From NCBI RefSeq assembly GCF_000378345.1, contig NZ_KB899546.1, forward strand, positions 62,001 through 126,000: DNA of 64,000 nucleotides, read 5' to 3'. Origin of the DNA: Hirschia maritima DSM 19733 (lineage in GTDB: Bacteria > Pseudomonadota > Alphaproteobacteria > Caulobacterales > Hyphomonadaceae). Below are positions 27,502 through 36,878 of the stretch, in pieces. The translations under genes and the position numbers were made by a program. Within the stretch, counting starts at the first letter, position 1, and every line of letters starts with the position of its first letter. The notes below the pieces were generated by a model, which saw nothing but the letters and a program-made list of their open reading frames with translations, searched no databases and had not been told where the DNA came from.

Positions 27502-29958
27502 TTACTGCGCGGCTACACTTGGGTTTGCCAGATCAAGTGTTGGAGGCATGTCTTTTGGTGATGCCACTTCCGGCAGACAACAAATCACTGTGGCGCCTTT
27601 ATTCGGCTTGGATTTCATAGCCACCCAACCGCCATGCAACTCAACAAATGAACGCACCAGCGCAAGGCCTAATCCAGCACCGCGATTATCTCCGCTAGTG
27701 AATGCATCAAAGGCTTCTGTTTGCTGTTCATAGGCCACGCCTTTACCTGTGTCAGTTACCTGTAAGCGCACAACGCCTTCAGCTTTTTCAGCTTTCACTT
27801 TGATCGTGTCACCCGGCGCTGTGAAGCGCACTGCGTTGGTTAGCAGGTTAAACAATACTTGTTTAATTCGGCGCTCGTCAGCATGGATATTTCCAATTGA
27901 ATCTGGGCAATCTACCTTGATGGACACTTTCGTATCCGCTGCATTCACCACAACCATATCCACGCTTTCATGAATAAGGTTTTTCAGATCTAGTTCTTTT
28001 AAGTCCAGATCCATCCGGCCAGCCTCAATAGTGGCGAGGTCTAGGATGTTTTCAATCAAACGAGACAAGTGGTCAGACGCAGATAGGATGGATGTTACAT
28101 GCTCCATCTGTTGCGCATTCAAGCTGCCCTGTTTGCCGGACTCAAGGAACTCAGCATAGCCAAGAATTGTCGTCAGCGGAGAACGCAATTGATATGATAC
28201 ATTCTGAACGAATTCTGTTTTCAGACGGTCTGCTGCTTGGAAAGCTTCAGCTCGATCTCTAAGCGCACTTTCAACACGGCGCGCGGCTGTAGCATCTACA
28301 AACGCGATCAACGTTGCCCCATCTGGTAAGGGTTGCGTCAGGAAGGTCACGATAGATCCATCCGCGCGCTTCATCTCACCACGAAATTCCTGACGTGCAT
28401 CTGGTGTTGGGTTTGTCACCCGCCCCTTTATCGCTGCCCATACAGATTTATCATGGAATAGTGGCGCACTCATTTCAGCCACTTCATCAAACTCAGGCGA
28501 GTTTTTCAGTTTTTCAGGATCAATCTGCCATAGTTTTTCAAATGACGAGTTATGCAGACGCAATCCGCCATCACCACCATAAACAACAACAGCTTCGTTC
28601 AGTTTGTCCAATGTCGCTTTTTGTTGGTTGATCAGCGCATTATAATTCGCTTTCAGGCTCAGCTCGTCTGTAATGTCTTTAAACAGAAGCAAAATACCGC
28701 CCAGAGGGTGCTTCTGGCGCGTGACCTGCAGTGTGCGGCCATCGGGCAACATCCACATATTTTCGTCGATTGAACGCTTAGAACCACCCTGATTGTAATC
28801 TAGCTCTTTTGTGCGCCAATCAGAATATTTCTGCTGTGCAGGCAATAATTTACTCTCGCGAAGACGATCAAGAAACTCACCGTGGGATGGTTTTTCCAAC
28901 AAAAAGCGAGGATCTAAATCCCATAATTCTTCAAAGTGCTTATTGTGAAAACTCAGCTTACGGTCAGCACCGAAAATCGCCACGGCGTCTGATACGTGGT
29001 TAAGCGTGTCATCGTGTGCTCTTTGGTGGCGCTCCAGCTTTTCACGAGCTGCTTCTTCTTCAGAAACATCAAATGCCATACCCGCAACACCGCCCGATAA
29101 TGGGAACATCAAAACGCGCATTGCACGGCGCTCACCATCGATCACAATATAGCGTGTTTCGCGAGAATCTTCTTTTTCAGTCAGAACTGTCTGTGCCTGA
29201 CTCGCAATGTCTTGATCGAGCATGATCTGCTTATCAAGAACATGATCAAGGTTCACGCCTTCAACTGCTTTGAGATATGACTCATTCACCCATTGCAGAC
29301 GCCCTGCTCCTGACAAACGCCATGCAATGAAAGGCGCTTTACCCAACATTTCAAGGAATGCTGTTGGATCACGTGCAATAATCTGACGCGCTTCTTCCAA
29401 ACGTCCACGAGCACCAGATTCTTCAAGACCTTTAATTGTTGAATCTGATACCCACAACACAGCGCGGCCACCGGCTGTTCGCCCATCGGCTTCAAGGAAA
29501 CGACCATTCGGCCCGATAATTGTCAGTGAAAAAGGAGCACCTTCAGTACGAAGCTGCATCAAGCGCTCGCGCAAAGTCGCATCGCGGCCTGCACCATCAC
29601 GCGCTTCAAGATCCCCTAATCCTTCCAAAAGACGCACGGCTGGGTCTTTGGACATGGAATCATCGGTAAAATTCAATACAGCAGCAAGCGCGACGTGTGA
29701 TCCATAAACGCCTGGATTACCCCACGAGCCTTCTAGGATTTCATCTTCTTCCCAGACCAGTACAACACCGGGGTGGGCACCAAAAACACTATCAGAACGA
29801 GCAAGTTTTTCTTCCAGCTCACGTGCACGTTCACGGTATTTCTTTGCAGCGCCTCTTGCTCCGTCTGAAATACGTAGCGCCCACAACAACGCAGCGATGG
29901 CGATACCCGCCCCACCCGCTACGAGGATTGTGAAAGCCTTGATCATGCCGTCTTCCAT
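27502..29958 (-). CDS. divL: DivL-type atypical sensor kinase (Tyr in place of His)
   Basis: An 818-residue membrane-anchored PAS-domain kinase. Order: one N-terminal membrane helix (about 7-28), several PAS-like segments (about 200-300, 315-430, 445-560), the dimerisation helix, and an ATPase domain with NLLTNAVRFT, DTGKGV and GAGLGLALV. The H-box reads NVSYQLRSPLTT, so the phospho-accepting His is Tyr589. This matches Caulobacter DivL (Tyr550), a polar protein that binds phosphorylation-free DivK and controls CckA and hence CtrA. The start could also be Met5. A perfect CtrA-type box lies about 90 bases upstream. Confidence 0.88.
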   Translation of the reverse strand: MEDGMIKAFTILVAGGAGIAIAALLWALRISDGARGAAKKYRERARELEEKLARSDSVFGAHPGVVLVWEEDEILEGSWGNPGVYGSHVALAAVLNFTDDSMSKDPAVRLLEGLGDLEARDGAGRDATLRERLMQLRTEGAPFSLTIIGPNGRFLEADGRTAGGRAVLWVSDSTIKGLEESGARGRLEEARQIIARDPTAFLEMLGKAPFIAWRLSGAGRLQWVNESYLKAVEGVNLDHVLDKQIMLDQDIASQAQTVLTEKEDSRETRYIVIDGERRAMRVLMFPLSGGVAGMAFDVSEEEAAREKLERHQRAHDDTLNHVSDAVAIFGADRKLSFHNKHFEELWDLDPRFLLEKPSHGEFLDRLRESKLLPAQQKYSDWRTKELDYNQGGSKRSIDENMWMLPDGRTLQVTRQKHPLGGILLLFKDITDELSLKANYNALINQQKATLDKLNEAVVVYGGDGGLRLHNSSFEKLWQIDPEKLKNSPEFDEVAEMSAPLFHDKSVWAAIKGRVTNPTPDARQEFRGEMKRADGSIVTFLTQPLPDGATLIAFVDATAARRVESALRDRAEAFQAADRLKTEFVQNVSYQLRSPLTTILGYAEFLESGKQGSLNAQQMEHVTSILSASDHLSRLIENILDLATIEAGRMDLDLKELDLKNLIHESVDMVVVNAADTKVSIKVDCPDSIGNIHADERRIKQVLFNLLTNAVRFTAPGDTIKVKAEKAEGVVRLQVTDTGKGVAYEQQTEAFDAFTSGDNRGAGLGLALVRSFVELHGGWVAMKSKPNKGATVICCLPEVASPKDMPPTLDLANPSVAAQ

Positions 29959-30024
29959 GTCACACCGTGCTTTCTGTCCGTTAACTATAAAATCGGCTCT
30001 ATCCTTAATAGAGGATTTTCTAGA

Positions 30025-30051
30025 TTAACGGAATGGCGCATTTTCCGTTAA
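30025..30051. repeat. 9-bp inverted repeat upstream of divL
   Basis: TTAACGGAA and TTCCGTTAA are perfect inverted copies with a nine-base spacer. The right arm shares its TTAA with the CtrA-type box that begins at 30048. A dimeric regulator could bind here. Confidence 0.6.
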
Positions 30052-30062
30052 CACGTCGTTAA
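30048..30062. promoter_or_regulatory. CtrA-type box upstream of divL
   Basis: TTAA-CACGTCG-TTAA, an exact match to the CtrA consensus TTAA-N7-TTAA, 90 bases before the divL start in the only gap between divL and the next gene. Binding is inferred from the motif. Confidence 0.55.
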
Positions 30063-30102
30063 TTGATGTGAACAAAGTCCTTCAAATCTCGACACGTTTG
30101 AT

Positions 30103-31161
30103 TCACGCCTTTTGAAAGAACCATTTTAGAATAAGATTGTTCTGAGTAATCAACAAACTACGCAATAACCGATTCATTGGTTTTTCAAAAAATTCAAAAC
30201 TAAAGTGAGCACCTACTATAGTACCAATCAATACAAACCCAATAACAATGAAACTGGTAATCTCACTATTTCCAAAAATCATATATGCTAGAGAAAAACC
30301 AAATGAAATCAAAGGAACATGAATTAAGTATGCTGAATAACTGCTATCTCCCAATTGGGTCAGAACCCCTCTTTTAAATCCTCGAAAGAACAAATCATTT
30401 TGAGCAACCGCCAACACCAGAAATATTGAAGGGACTCCAAACGCTACAAATCTATCCATCTCATTGTGATTTAAGCCACTATATAGAAAGCCACACACAG
30501 CGATTACCCCAAAGCAGAGAGGCGAAATGTTTTTCCACACCTGACTTAACATCGGTGTCTTTAAGGCATAAGCAATCAAACTTCCAGCTAAAAACTCCAA
30601 CACAACTGAAGCCCCGTAAAACTGAAATATTGTACCCTCACCAAATTCTCTTGCTAAGCTATACCCTCCCACAATTAATACAGACAGCCCTATTAAACGA
30701 ATTTGTGGCGGCAAAATAAGAGTGACAGCAAAAATCAGATAAAAAACCATTTCCATGTTCAAAGTCCACCCGACAAGCAGTATTGGTTCCCATGAACCAT
30801 TTTCGGCTTGAAAGGGAATAAACAGAAGGCTCTTAAATAAACTGAGTGGAGTACTTTCAACTCTTCCAAAGAAACTTGGAGCCAATAAACTTCCGGCAAC
30901 CAAAGTCAACGTAGCCAACCAGTATATGGGCACTATTCGAACGATACGTTTTGCAAAAAACGCAATAGGGTTTTCATTATCCTTTGCAACATAAACCATC
31001 ACAAAGCCGCTTAGTACAAAAAACACATCCACACCTGCCGCAGCAACCGAGATATTACCTATCAACCAGGGTTCAGATGTATTTAAAGCTGCTAGTATGT
31101 GAAACACTACAACAGAGTAAGCAGCAACTGCTCTTAAATTTTGAAGCCCAACCAACATCAC
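30103..31161 (-). CDS. Membrane acyltransferase (acyltransferase 3 family)
   Basis: A 352-residue multi-pass membrane protein of the acyltransferase-3 family, which O-acetylates sugars of lipopolysaccharide, exopolysaccharide or peptidoglycan. It begins with the family's N-terminal LQNLRAVAAYSVVVFH (catalytic-type His) and has GVDVFFVLSGFVMVYV, RIVPIYWLATL, and YSAYLIHVPLI near the end. About ten helices. More AT-rich than divL and ahcY on either side. The acceptor is unknown. Confidence 0.85.
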   Translation of the reverse strand: MMLVGLQNLRAVAAYSVVVFHILAALNTSEPWLIGNISVAAAGVDVFFVLSGFVMVYVAKDNENPIAFFAKRIVRIVPIYWLATLTLVAGSLLAPSFFGRVESTPLSLFKSLLFIPFQAENGSWEPILLVGWTLNMEMVFYLIFAVTLILPPQIRLIGLSVLIVGGYSLAREFGEGTIFQFYGASVVLEFLAGSLIAYALKTPMLSQVWKNISPLCFGVIAVCGFLYSGLNHNEMDRFVAFGVPSIFLVLAVAQNDLFFRGFKRGVLTQLGDSSYSAYLIHVPLISFGFSLAYMIFGNSEITSFIVIGFVLIGTIVGAHFSFEFFEKPMNRLLRSLLITQNNLILKWFFQKA

Positions 31162-31216
31162 CTTAACCCAATCAATTAGAAATCCACAAACTTAGACAGC
31201 AAAACTCGTACCAATA

Positions 31217-31241
31217 GGCAGCACATTTCTGCGCTGCCTTT
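31217..31241. terminator. Possible terminator between acyltransferase and ahcY
   Basis: GGCAGC-ACATTTCTGC-GCTGCC followed by TTTT on the plus strand. The only gene ending here is ahcY on the minus strand, where the U-tract is poor, so it may act as a plain hairpin. Confidence 0.4.
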
Positions 31242-31270
31242 TCGAATGTGATCTACCGTTTCAGAAAAAC

Positions 31271-32668
31271 CTAATACCGATAATGCTCTGGCTTGAATGG
31301 GCCTTCAGTTTTTACACCGATATAGTCAGCTTGTTCTTGCGATAATTCAGTCAGCTCAACGCCGATTTTCTCAAGGTGAAGACGCGCAACTTTTTCATCC
31401 AAATGCTTTGGAAGAATATAAACTTCGTTTTTATATTCATCACCTTTAGTCCAAAGCTCGATCTGAGCCAGAACTTGGTTTGTGAAAGACGCTGACATCA
31501 CGAATGACGGGTGTCCTGTCGCGTTACCAAGGTTTAGCAAACGACCTTGAGACAACAGGATCATACGATTACCAGATGGCATTTCATACATGTCCACCTG
31601 ATCTTTGATGTTTGTCATCTTCAAATTTTGTAGGCTCGACACCTGAATTTCATTGTCGAAGTGACCAATGTTACCAACAATGGCCATATCTTTCATTTCG
31701 CGCATGTGCTCAAAACGGATGATGTCTTTGTTACCTGTTGTGGTCACAAAGATATCTGCTTCGGGAACAGCTTTTTCCAATGTCGTAACTTCAAAACCGT
31801 CCATAGCAGCTTGCAATGCACAGATAGGGTCGATCTCTGTCACCTTCACACGTGCACCAGCACCGCGCAGAGACGCAGCAGAGCCTTTACCCACATCTCC
31901 ATAACCACACACAACAGCTGTTTTACCTGCCATCATCGTGTCAGTTGCGCGGCGGATACCATCCACAAGAGACTCTTTACATCCATATTTGTTGTCAAAC
32001 TTGGATTTCGTCACACTGTCGTTTACATTGATAGCCGGGAAAGGAAGCAGCCCTTTTTCAACCAATTCATATAAACGGTGCACACCTGTTGTCGTCTCTT
32101 CGGAAACACCTTGGATTGCATCACGCTGTTTAGTAAACCAACCTGGAGATGCCTCTAAGCGAGTTTTAATCTGAGCGAAGATTGCTTCTTCTTCTTCAGA
32201 TTTTGGGTTTTCAAGAAGTTCCATCTCGCCATTTTCAGCGCGCGCTCCCAAAAGCACATACAATGTAGCGTCACCACCATCATCAAGGATCAAGTTGGCT
32301 GTACCTTCTTCAAATTGGAAAATACGGTCTTGGTAATCCCAGTGTTCTTCTAGGTTTTGACCTTTAACAGCGAAAACAGGAATTTCTGCTGCAGCCATTG
32401 CAGCAGCTGCGTGATCTTGTGTTGAGAAAATGTTACAAGAAGCCCAGCGAATTTCTGCCCCAAGCGCCGTCAGCGTTTCCATCAAAACTGCTGTCTGAAT
32501 GGTCATGTGAAGAGAGCCAGCGATACGTGCGCCTTTGAGAGGCTGTTCTTCTTTATACTCTTCCCGGATAGACATCAGGCCCGGCATTTCCGTTTCTGCG
32601 ATGTCTAATTCTTTACGTCCAAAATCAGCTAGAGCAATGTCTTTTACGAGGTAATCAGTAAATGCCAT
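31271..32668 (-). CDS. ahcY: Adenosylhomocysteinase
   Basis: Cytoplasmic NAD-dependent hydrolase that splits S-adenosylhomocysteine into adenosine and homocysteine, keeping methylation reactions running. The 465-residue product shows [56 protein letters not shown], the NAD-binding [30 protein letters not shown] and the C-terminal [10 protein letters not shown] ending that contributes to the neighbouring active site. Length is typical for the proteobacterial form with its inserted segment. AGGA lies upstream of the start. I looked for an SAH riboswitch upstream and did not see one. Confidence 0.97.
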   Translation of the reverse strand: MAFTDYLVKDIALADFGRKELDIAETEMPGLMSIREEYKEEQPLKGARIAGSLHMTIQTAVLMETLTALGAEIRWASCNIFSTQDHAAAAMAAAEIPVFAVKGQNLEEHWDYQDRIFQFEEGTANLILDDGGDATLYVLLGARAENGEMELLENPKSEEEEAIFAQIKTRLEASPGWFTKQRDAIQGVSEETTTGVHRLYELVEKGLLPFPAINVNDSVTKSKFDNKYGCKESLVDGIRRATDTMMAGKTAVVCGYGDVGKGSAASLRGAGARVKVTEIDPICALQAAMDGFEVTTLEKAVPEADIFVTTTGNKDIIRFEHMREMKDMAIVGNIGHFDNEIQVSSLQNLKMTNIKDQVDMYEMPSGNRMILLSQGRLLNLGNATGHPSFVMSASFTNQVLAQIELWTKGDEYKNEVYILPKHLDEKVARLHLEKIGVELTELSQEQADYIGVKTEGPFKPEHYRY

Positions 32669-32893
32669 GACTTATTTTTCCTAAATCCGAAAACCAAATC
32701 CAGCTTTTCGCTGAATTCATATTGAGAAATTGTGTGCATCTATAGCAGTGCTCAGAGCATATATCAAATGATATAAAGATTTCCTTATATCTTTATATAT
32801 TGTTCGATAGAAAATTACTTCAGCTCAGGCCTTTCATTTGCCGTAATCCATGCCAAGATTGTATTTACAAATGAAAAACACGCTGGAAGCGCT

Positions 32894-33484
32894 ATGAAAA
32901 ACACTTCAAGATTGGGTATGGTTTTAACTCTAACTGCATGTATTGCAGCACCTTCCTATGGACAGGTAGAACCAGTGGAAACAACGCCCCTTCCTCAAGA
33001 AATTGAAGCGACAAGCAACGTTGAATTAATTCCTCAGAGGGTCGTTGGAAAAGGTCGTGATCTAAGAGGTATTCGCGTAGCCAGATCTGGTGCATTGCTA
33101 CTTGCAAGTTTCGATGACGATCACTCTCTCAGCGTCTCTCTGGCAGAAATTGAAAAAAACGCAGAATCCGCATTCCAGCGAGCTGATACAAATAATAGCG
33201 GCACTCTTTCTATTTTTGAACAGCAAGACTGGGCCCGCGCGGTTGGCTCAGATGATGGACCGCTCGCAAATACAGTCACTTTCGATGCAAATATTGACCG
33301 TCAAATAACTTCAGACGAATTCAAAGCCGGGCTAATCCGTTTAGGAAATTCATATATGAGTGAAGGTGAAACAGAAATTCTGTTTGCGGACTTATTAATC
33401 AAACCCAATGGGAAAAAGTCCGAAAAACGTAGAACAGAAAACAAAGACAATCGGCCGCAACGTCAGAACAATTCAATTAAATAA
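32894..33484 (+). CDS. Secreted EF-hand protein
   Basis: A 196-residue protein with a signal peptide (cleavage probably after SYG-Q at 23-24) and three canonical EF-hand loops: residues 74-85 (D-D-D-H-S-L-S-V-S-L-A-E), 98-109 (D-T-N-N-S-G-T-L-S-I-F-E) and 131-142 (D-A-N-I-D-R-Q-I-T-S-D-E). It is therefore likely to bind calcium in the periplasm or outside. The C-terminal 30 residues are basic and disordered. GGAAG precedes ATG 32894. The gene lies in the opposite direction between ahcY and the PTS genes; no partner is obvious. Confidence 0.82.
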   Translation: MKNTSRLGMVLTLTACIAAPSYGQVEPVETTPLPQEIEATSNVELIPQRVVGKGRDLRGIRVARSGALLLASFDDDHSLSVSLAEIEKNAESAFQRADTNNSGTLSIFEQQDWARAVGSDDGPLANTVTFDANIDRQITSDEFKAGLIRLGNSYMSEGETEILFADLLIKPNGKKSEKRRTENKDNRPQRQNNSIK

Positions 33485-33499
33485 GTTTCTAATAGAAAA

Positions 33500-33769
33500 C
33501 TATTCAGATTCTCCAAACTTGTTCTCTATCAATGAAACTATAGCGTTCAACGCGACTTCTGCATCAGGACCTTCAGCACTGACCTCAACCTGACAGCCTT
33601 TATAAGCTGCAAGCATCAGCAAATCCATTACAGCAATGGCTGATGCATTTTCTCCTTCGTGAGATACGGTTATTTGTGCATCATGCTTTTGCGCTTCTCT
33701 TGCCAGAGCAGCCGAAGCTCTCGCGTGCAGCCCTTTTTTGTTACAAATTTCTGTCGTTTGGGAGATCAT
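33500..33769 (-). CDS. ptsH: HPr-like phosphocarrier with Ala at position 46
   Basis: PTS phosphocarrier protein, 89 residues. The catalytic histidine is His15 in NKKGLHARASA, so phosphotransfer from enzyme I to EIIA should work. Aligned without gaps to E. coli HPr, position 46, normally the serine phosphorylated by HPr kinase, is alanine (NASAIAVMDLLML). No hprK gene is present in the cluster. It follows the EIIA gene by eight bases and is likely the last gene of the ChvI-ChvG-EIIA-HPr unit. In alphaproteobacteria such incomplete PTS systems act in regulation rather than sugar uptake. Confidence 0.92.
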   Translation of the reverse strand: MISQTTEICNKKGLHARASAALAREAQKHDAQITVSHEGENASAIAVMDLLMLAAYKGCQVEVSAEGPDAEVALNAIVSLIENKFGESE

Positions 33770-33777
33770 TGAACTTA

Positions 33778-34182
33778 TTATGATTTCTGCAGAACCAACG
33801 AGGCTATGGAAATATACTTGCGGCCAGCCTCTTGTACAGCCAGTGCCACCTCGTCCATTGATCGGTCTTTACGCACTTCCGCGACTTTTATCAGCATGGG
33901 TAAGTTTACCCCCGCAATCACTTCAATCTTAGCCTGCCCCATTACTGAAATGGCCAAATTGGAAGGTGTGCCACCAAACATGTCAGTAAACACAATTACG
34001 CCTTCACCGGAGTCACACTTAGCAGCAATGTCTATGATCTCTTGACGACGCTGTTCCATGTCATCATCGGCATCTATACAAATAGCTTCAAACGCTTCTT
34101 GCTGCCCAAATACATGCTCAGTTGCAGCTACAAACTCTCTGGCAAGACCACCATGAGTTACGACGACGACGCCAATCATCAA
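33778..34182 (-). CDS. PTS EIIA component, mannose family
   Basis: A free-standing EIIA of the mannose/fructose family, 134 residues, with phosphorylated His10 in VVVVTHGGLAREF and the FTDMFGGTPSNLA segment. No EIIB, C or D genes lie nearby, so it is part of the regulatory PTS (EIIA-Man) known from alphaproteobacteria. It precedes HPr by eight bases and follows chvG after 77 bases, the place where hprK usually sits; no reading frame of that kind fits there. Confidence 0.9.
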   Translation of the reverse strand: MMIGVVVVTHGGLAREFVAATEHVFGQQEAFEAICIDADDDMEQRRQEIIDIAAKCDSGEGVIVFTDMFGGTPSNLAISVMGQAKIEVIAGVNLPMLIKVAEVRKDRSMDEVALAVQEAGRKYISIASLVLQKS

Positions 34183-34259
34183 TTATTCTCCAAATTTCTT
34201 CTTGAAGAAAATCAGACGTCTGAAATAGCTTCGGGTCAAGACAAAAATGTCAGGATTCA

Positions 34260-35882
34260 TCAGCGAATAGGTAAACGTACGACAAACTGTGCCCCTAAAA
34301 CCTCACCTAATGAACCGTTGGCGTTGTTTTGTTTACGATTCCGCACAAATACCTGACCATAATGCGTTTCCACAATTTGCTTCACAATGGATAAGCCAAG
34401 TCCTGAATTATTTCCGAACTGAGCGCCTTTGGGACGGTCGGAATAAAACCGTTCAAATATTTTCTCTAATTTGTCCTCAGGGACACCCGGCCCATCATCA
34501 TCAAATGTCATTGTTATAAATTCAGATTCGCGCACAGCCGTAATGGTTACAGTACCGTTTTCTGGAGAGAAAGAACGGGCGTTTTCCACAAGGTTTCGGA
34601 TCACCTGTGCTAATGGTCCTTCGCGCGCTTTCAAGGCCAAAGCGCCTTCAGTCGTGTCGATATTCAACACAACATTAGGCTGCCCCTCTTTTCGAGTATC
34701 TTGCCAAATAGACACGAGGTCTTCCAACAATTTTTGAAGATCAACATTGGTCGCTTTTTCGCGCGCTATTTCAGCTTCCAATCGTGATGCGTTCGAAATA
34801 TCTGTGATCAAACGATCAAGCCTGACAACATCCTTTGCAATCACTGCTCGCATACGATCTCTCACCGCGGGATCATCAACAACTTCAGAGGTTTCAACGG
34901 CTGAACGAATAGACGTCAGAGGGTTTTTCAACTCATGCGCAACATCTGCTGCAAAGCGTTCATTTAGAACGATGCGGTCATGTAAAGCCCCCGTCATCGC
35001 TTCAAGCGCTTTGGCGAGATCTCCAATTTCATCATTGCGTTTGGACATGACCGGCATATCCAGACGTTTGAGTTTTCCCGACCGAACCCGGTCTGCGGCT
35101 ATAGAAAGACGCCTTAAAGGGCGCGCAATACCAGCAGTCAACAAGAATGAAGTGACCAATGATACCAAGACGGCAACAGAGATAATAGGAGCAAGAGCTG
35201 CACGCTCTGCCCTGATGATATCCTCAACATCACTTGCCTCAACGGTCAGTACCCCTACAACGGCAGATACATATTTGACCGGCACAGACACCGAGATCAC
35301 GCGCTCACCTCGTTCAGTGAAACGTTGCGCAGCAGCGTTTTTGCCAGACAAAGCGATAGATAATTCTTCTTCTAAAGATTGCGCTGCATTGGCGCTTGAG
35401 TTTTCACTACGCCTGTTGATCATGTTGGAAATATTGCGCGATATTCCAACAGCCATCTTATCTAGCATTCCCGGTTCTTTTAACGGGGGCAATTCAGACG
35501 TTTTGATAAATTCTTCGAGCAGAAAACTATCAGCGATCAATTCAAGATCAGCTGAATACAATCGCACTCTTGTTTTTTCCGGCGCTTGAAGCCGTTTCAA
35601 AGAAGAACGCGACAGGCTTTCATTTAGTGTTGGTTTTGGTACGCCCGATGTCGCAGTCAACGATAGCACAGACTCATATGTGAGCGCCTGCGCCTCAAGC
35701 GAATCCGTACGTGCTTGAACGAGCCCAGCACGGATTTCGTTGACAAACAAAGCTCCCGCAATCAGCACCAACAAACCTGCAAGATTAGATGCCAGAATCA
35801 ATCGTGCTATGCGAGACGTAAAAAGTGATTTTAGACTTTTTAAAATTGGTTCAAAGAGGCCTAGCCGTTTGCTATCCATCAT
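34260..35882 (-). CDS. chvG: Sensor histidine kinase ChvG (ExoS)
   Basis: Membrane sensor kinase of the ChvG-ChvI pair, which responds to acid or cell-envelope stress in alphaproteobacteria. The 540-residue product has two membrane helices (about 26-48 and 235-260) flanking a large periplasmic domain, a HAMP linker, the H-box FAADVAHELKNPLTSI, N-box NLVENARSFS and the G-boxes DDDGPGVPEDKL and SGLGLSIVKQIVETHYG. It lies 43 bases after chvI on the same strand. Confidence 0.92.
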   Translation of the reverse strand: MMDSKRLGLFEPILKSLKSLFTSRIARLILASNLAGLLVLIAGALFVNEIRAGLVQARTDSLEAQALTYESVLSLTATSGVPKPTLNESLSRSSLKRLQAPEKTRVRLYSADLELIADSFLLEEFIKTSELPPLKEPGMLDKMAVGISRNISNMINRRSENSSANAAQSLEEELSIALSGKNAAAQRFTERGERVISVSVPVKYVSAVVGVLTVEASDVEDIIRAERAALAPIISVAVLVSLVTSFLLTAGIARPLRRLSIAADRVRSGKLKRLDMPVMSKRNDEIGDLAKALEAMTGALHDRIVLNERFAADVAHELKNPLTSIRSAVETSEVVDDPAVRDRMRAVIAKDVVRLDRLITDISNASRLEAEIAREKATNVDLQKLLEDLVSIWQDTRKEGQPNVVLNIDTTEGALALKAREGPLAQVIRNLVENARSFSPENGTVTITAVRESEFITMTFDDDGPGVPEDKLEKIFERFYSDRPKGAQFGNNSGLGLSIVKQIVETHYGQVFVRNRKQNNANGSLGEVLGAQFVVRLPIR

Positions 35883-35925
35883 TTGCGCTAAACCTCGTTA
35901 AACCTATTGATACCACTAGCCAGCC

Positions 35926-36618
35926 TTAAGCTTCTTTGTAGCGATACCCAACCCCATAGAGCGTTTCTATTGAATCAAACTCATTATCTTGGTCGCGGAA
36001 TTTTTTACGCAAACGTTTGATGTGACTATCAATCGTGCGATCATCCACATAGACCTGATCATCATAGGCAGCGTCCATCAATTGATCACGGCTTTTCACA
36101 TAACCTGGACGGGTCGACAGTGCTTGCAGAATTAAAAACTCTGTCACTGTCAGGCGAACAACCTCGCCTTTCCAAGTACAAGCGTGGCGATTTGGATCAA
36201 GCGTCAAAGAACCACGAACAATCGTTTTCTTGTCGCCCTCTTCAGACACATTCACACCGCGCGAACGGCGCAATACAGCTTTAACACGCTCAGATAATAA
36301 GCGCATAGAACAAGGCTTACGGATAAAATCATCTGCTCCGATGTTGAAGCCAACAACTTCGTCGATTTCGTCATCTTTAGAAGTAAGGAATATCGCTGGT
36401 AAATTGGATGTCTGACGCAAACGACGCAGCAATTCCATTCCATCCATCTTCGGCATTTTAACATCAAGAATAGCCAGCTCTGGTGGCTGCTCAGCTAAAC
36501 CTTGCAGTGCGGACTCCCCGTCATGGTAAGCACGTACAGTATAGCCCTCAGCTTCAAAAAACAGTTTTAAACTTTCAACAATGTTTTCGTCATCATCTAC
36601 CAAAGCGATAGTCGTCAT
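35926..36618 (-). CDS. chvI: Response regulator ChvI
   Basis: OmpR-family response regulator, 230 residues: receiver domain with phosphorylation Asp in [13 protein letters not shown] and acidic pair DDDEN at the N-terminus, then a winged-helix DNA-binding domain ending in [16 protein letters not shown]. It is the partner of ChvG downstream. First gene of the leftward chvI-chvG-EIIA-HPr group; its promoter should lie in 36619-36740. Confidence 0.94.
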   Translation of the reverse strand: MTTIALVDDDENIVESLKLFFEAEGYTVRAYHDGESALQGLAEQPPELAILDVKMPKMDGMELLRRLRQTSNLPAIFLTSKDDEIDEVVGFNIGADDFIRKPCSMRLLSERVKAVLRRSRGVNVSEEGDKKTIVRGSLTLDPNRHACTWKGEVVRLTVTEFLILQALSTRPGYVKSRDQLMDAAYDDQVYVDDRTIDSHIKRLRKKFRDQDNEFDSIETLYGVGYRYKEA

Positions 36619-36702
36619 ATGGGTGTCCCCTTATTTTTGACCGTTTTTCACGTATCAAAATGCAAATCAGTTAGCCTACTATAACGCAACCGCCAATCGG
36701 GC

Positions 36703-36735
36703 CAAGTGCTGACCGCTATAAGGTTTAATTTAGGC
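36703..36735 (+). repeat. 33-nt dispersed repeat, copy 1
   Basis: CAAGTGCTGACCGCTATAAG and the following TTTAATTTAGGC recur with about three differences at 39157-39189, in the same orientation. The two copies flank the chemoreceptor gene. Copy 1 lies upstream of chvI. Confidence 0.75.
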
Positions 36736-36878
36736 AAAAAGGTCGAATTACCTATGGAGCAGCGTAATCATTCCATAATGACTAACACTTAGGGAATCAG
36801 ACAATAAAGCTTCCCTTTTTAGGAATGATGGACCTACGCCTCATTTTGAACGTTTAAGCGCACAACACTCAACAAGCC

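Noticed and set aside
32669-32893. SAH riboswitch upstream of ahcY
   Set aside because: The region shows only a short hairpin-like stretch; no match to the riboswitch core that I can recognise.
34183-34259. Possible hidden hprK between EIIA and chvG
   Set aside because: Only 77 bases; far too short for even the small alphaproteobacterial HprK.
34747-35589. 280-codon open frame antisense to chvG
   Set aside because: It lies wholly inside the well-supported chvG gene, has low-complexity Ser/Arg/Thr-rich translation and no family features.
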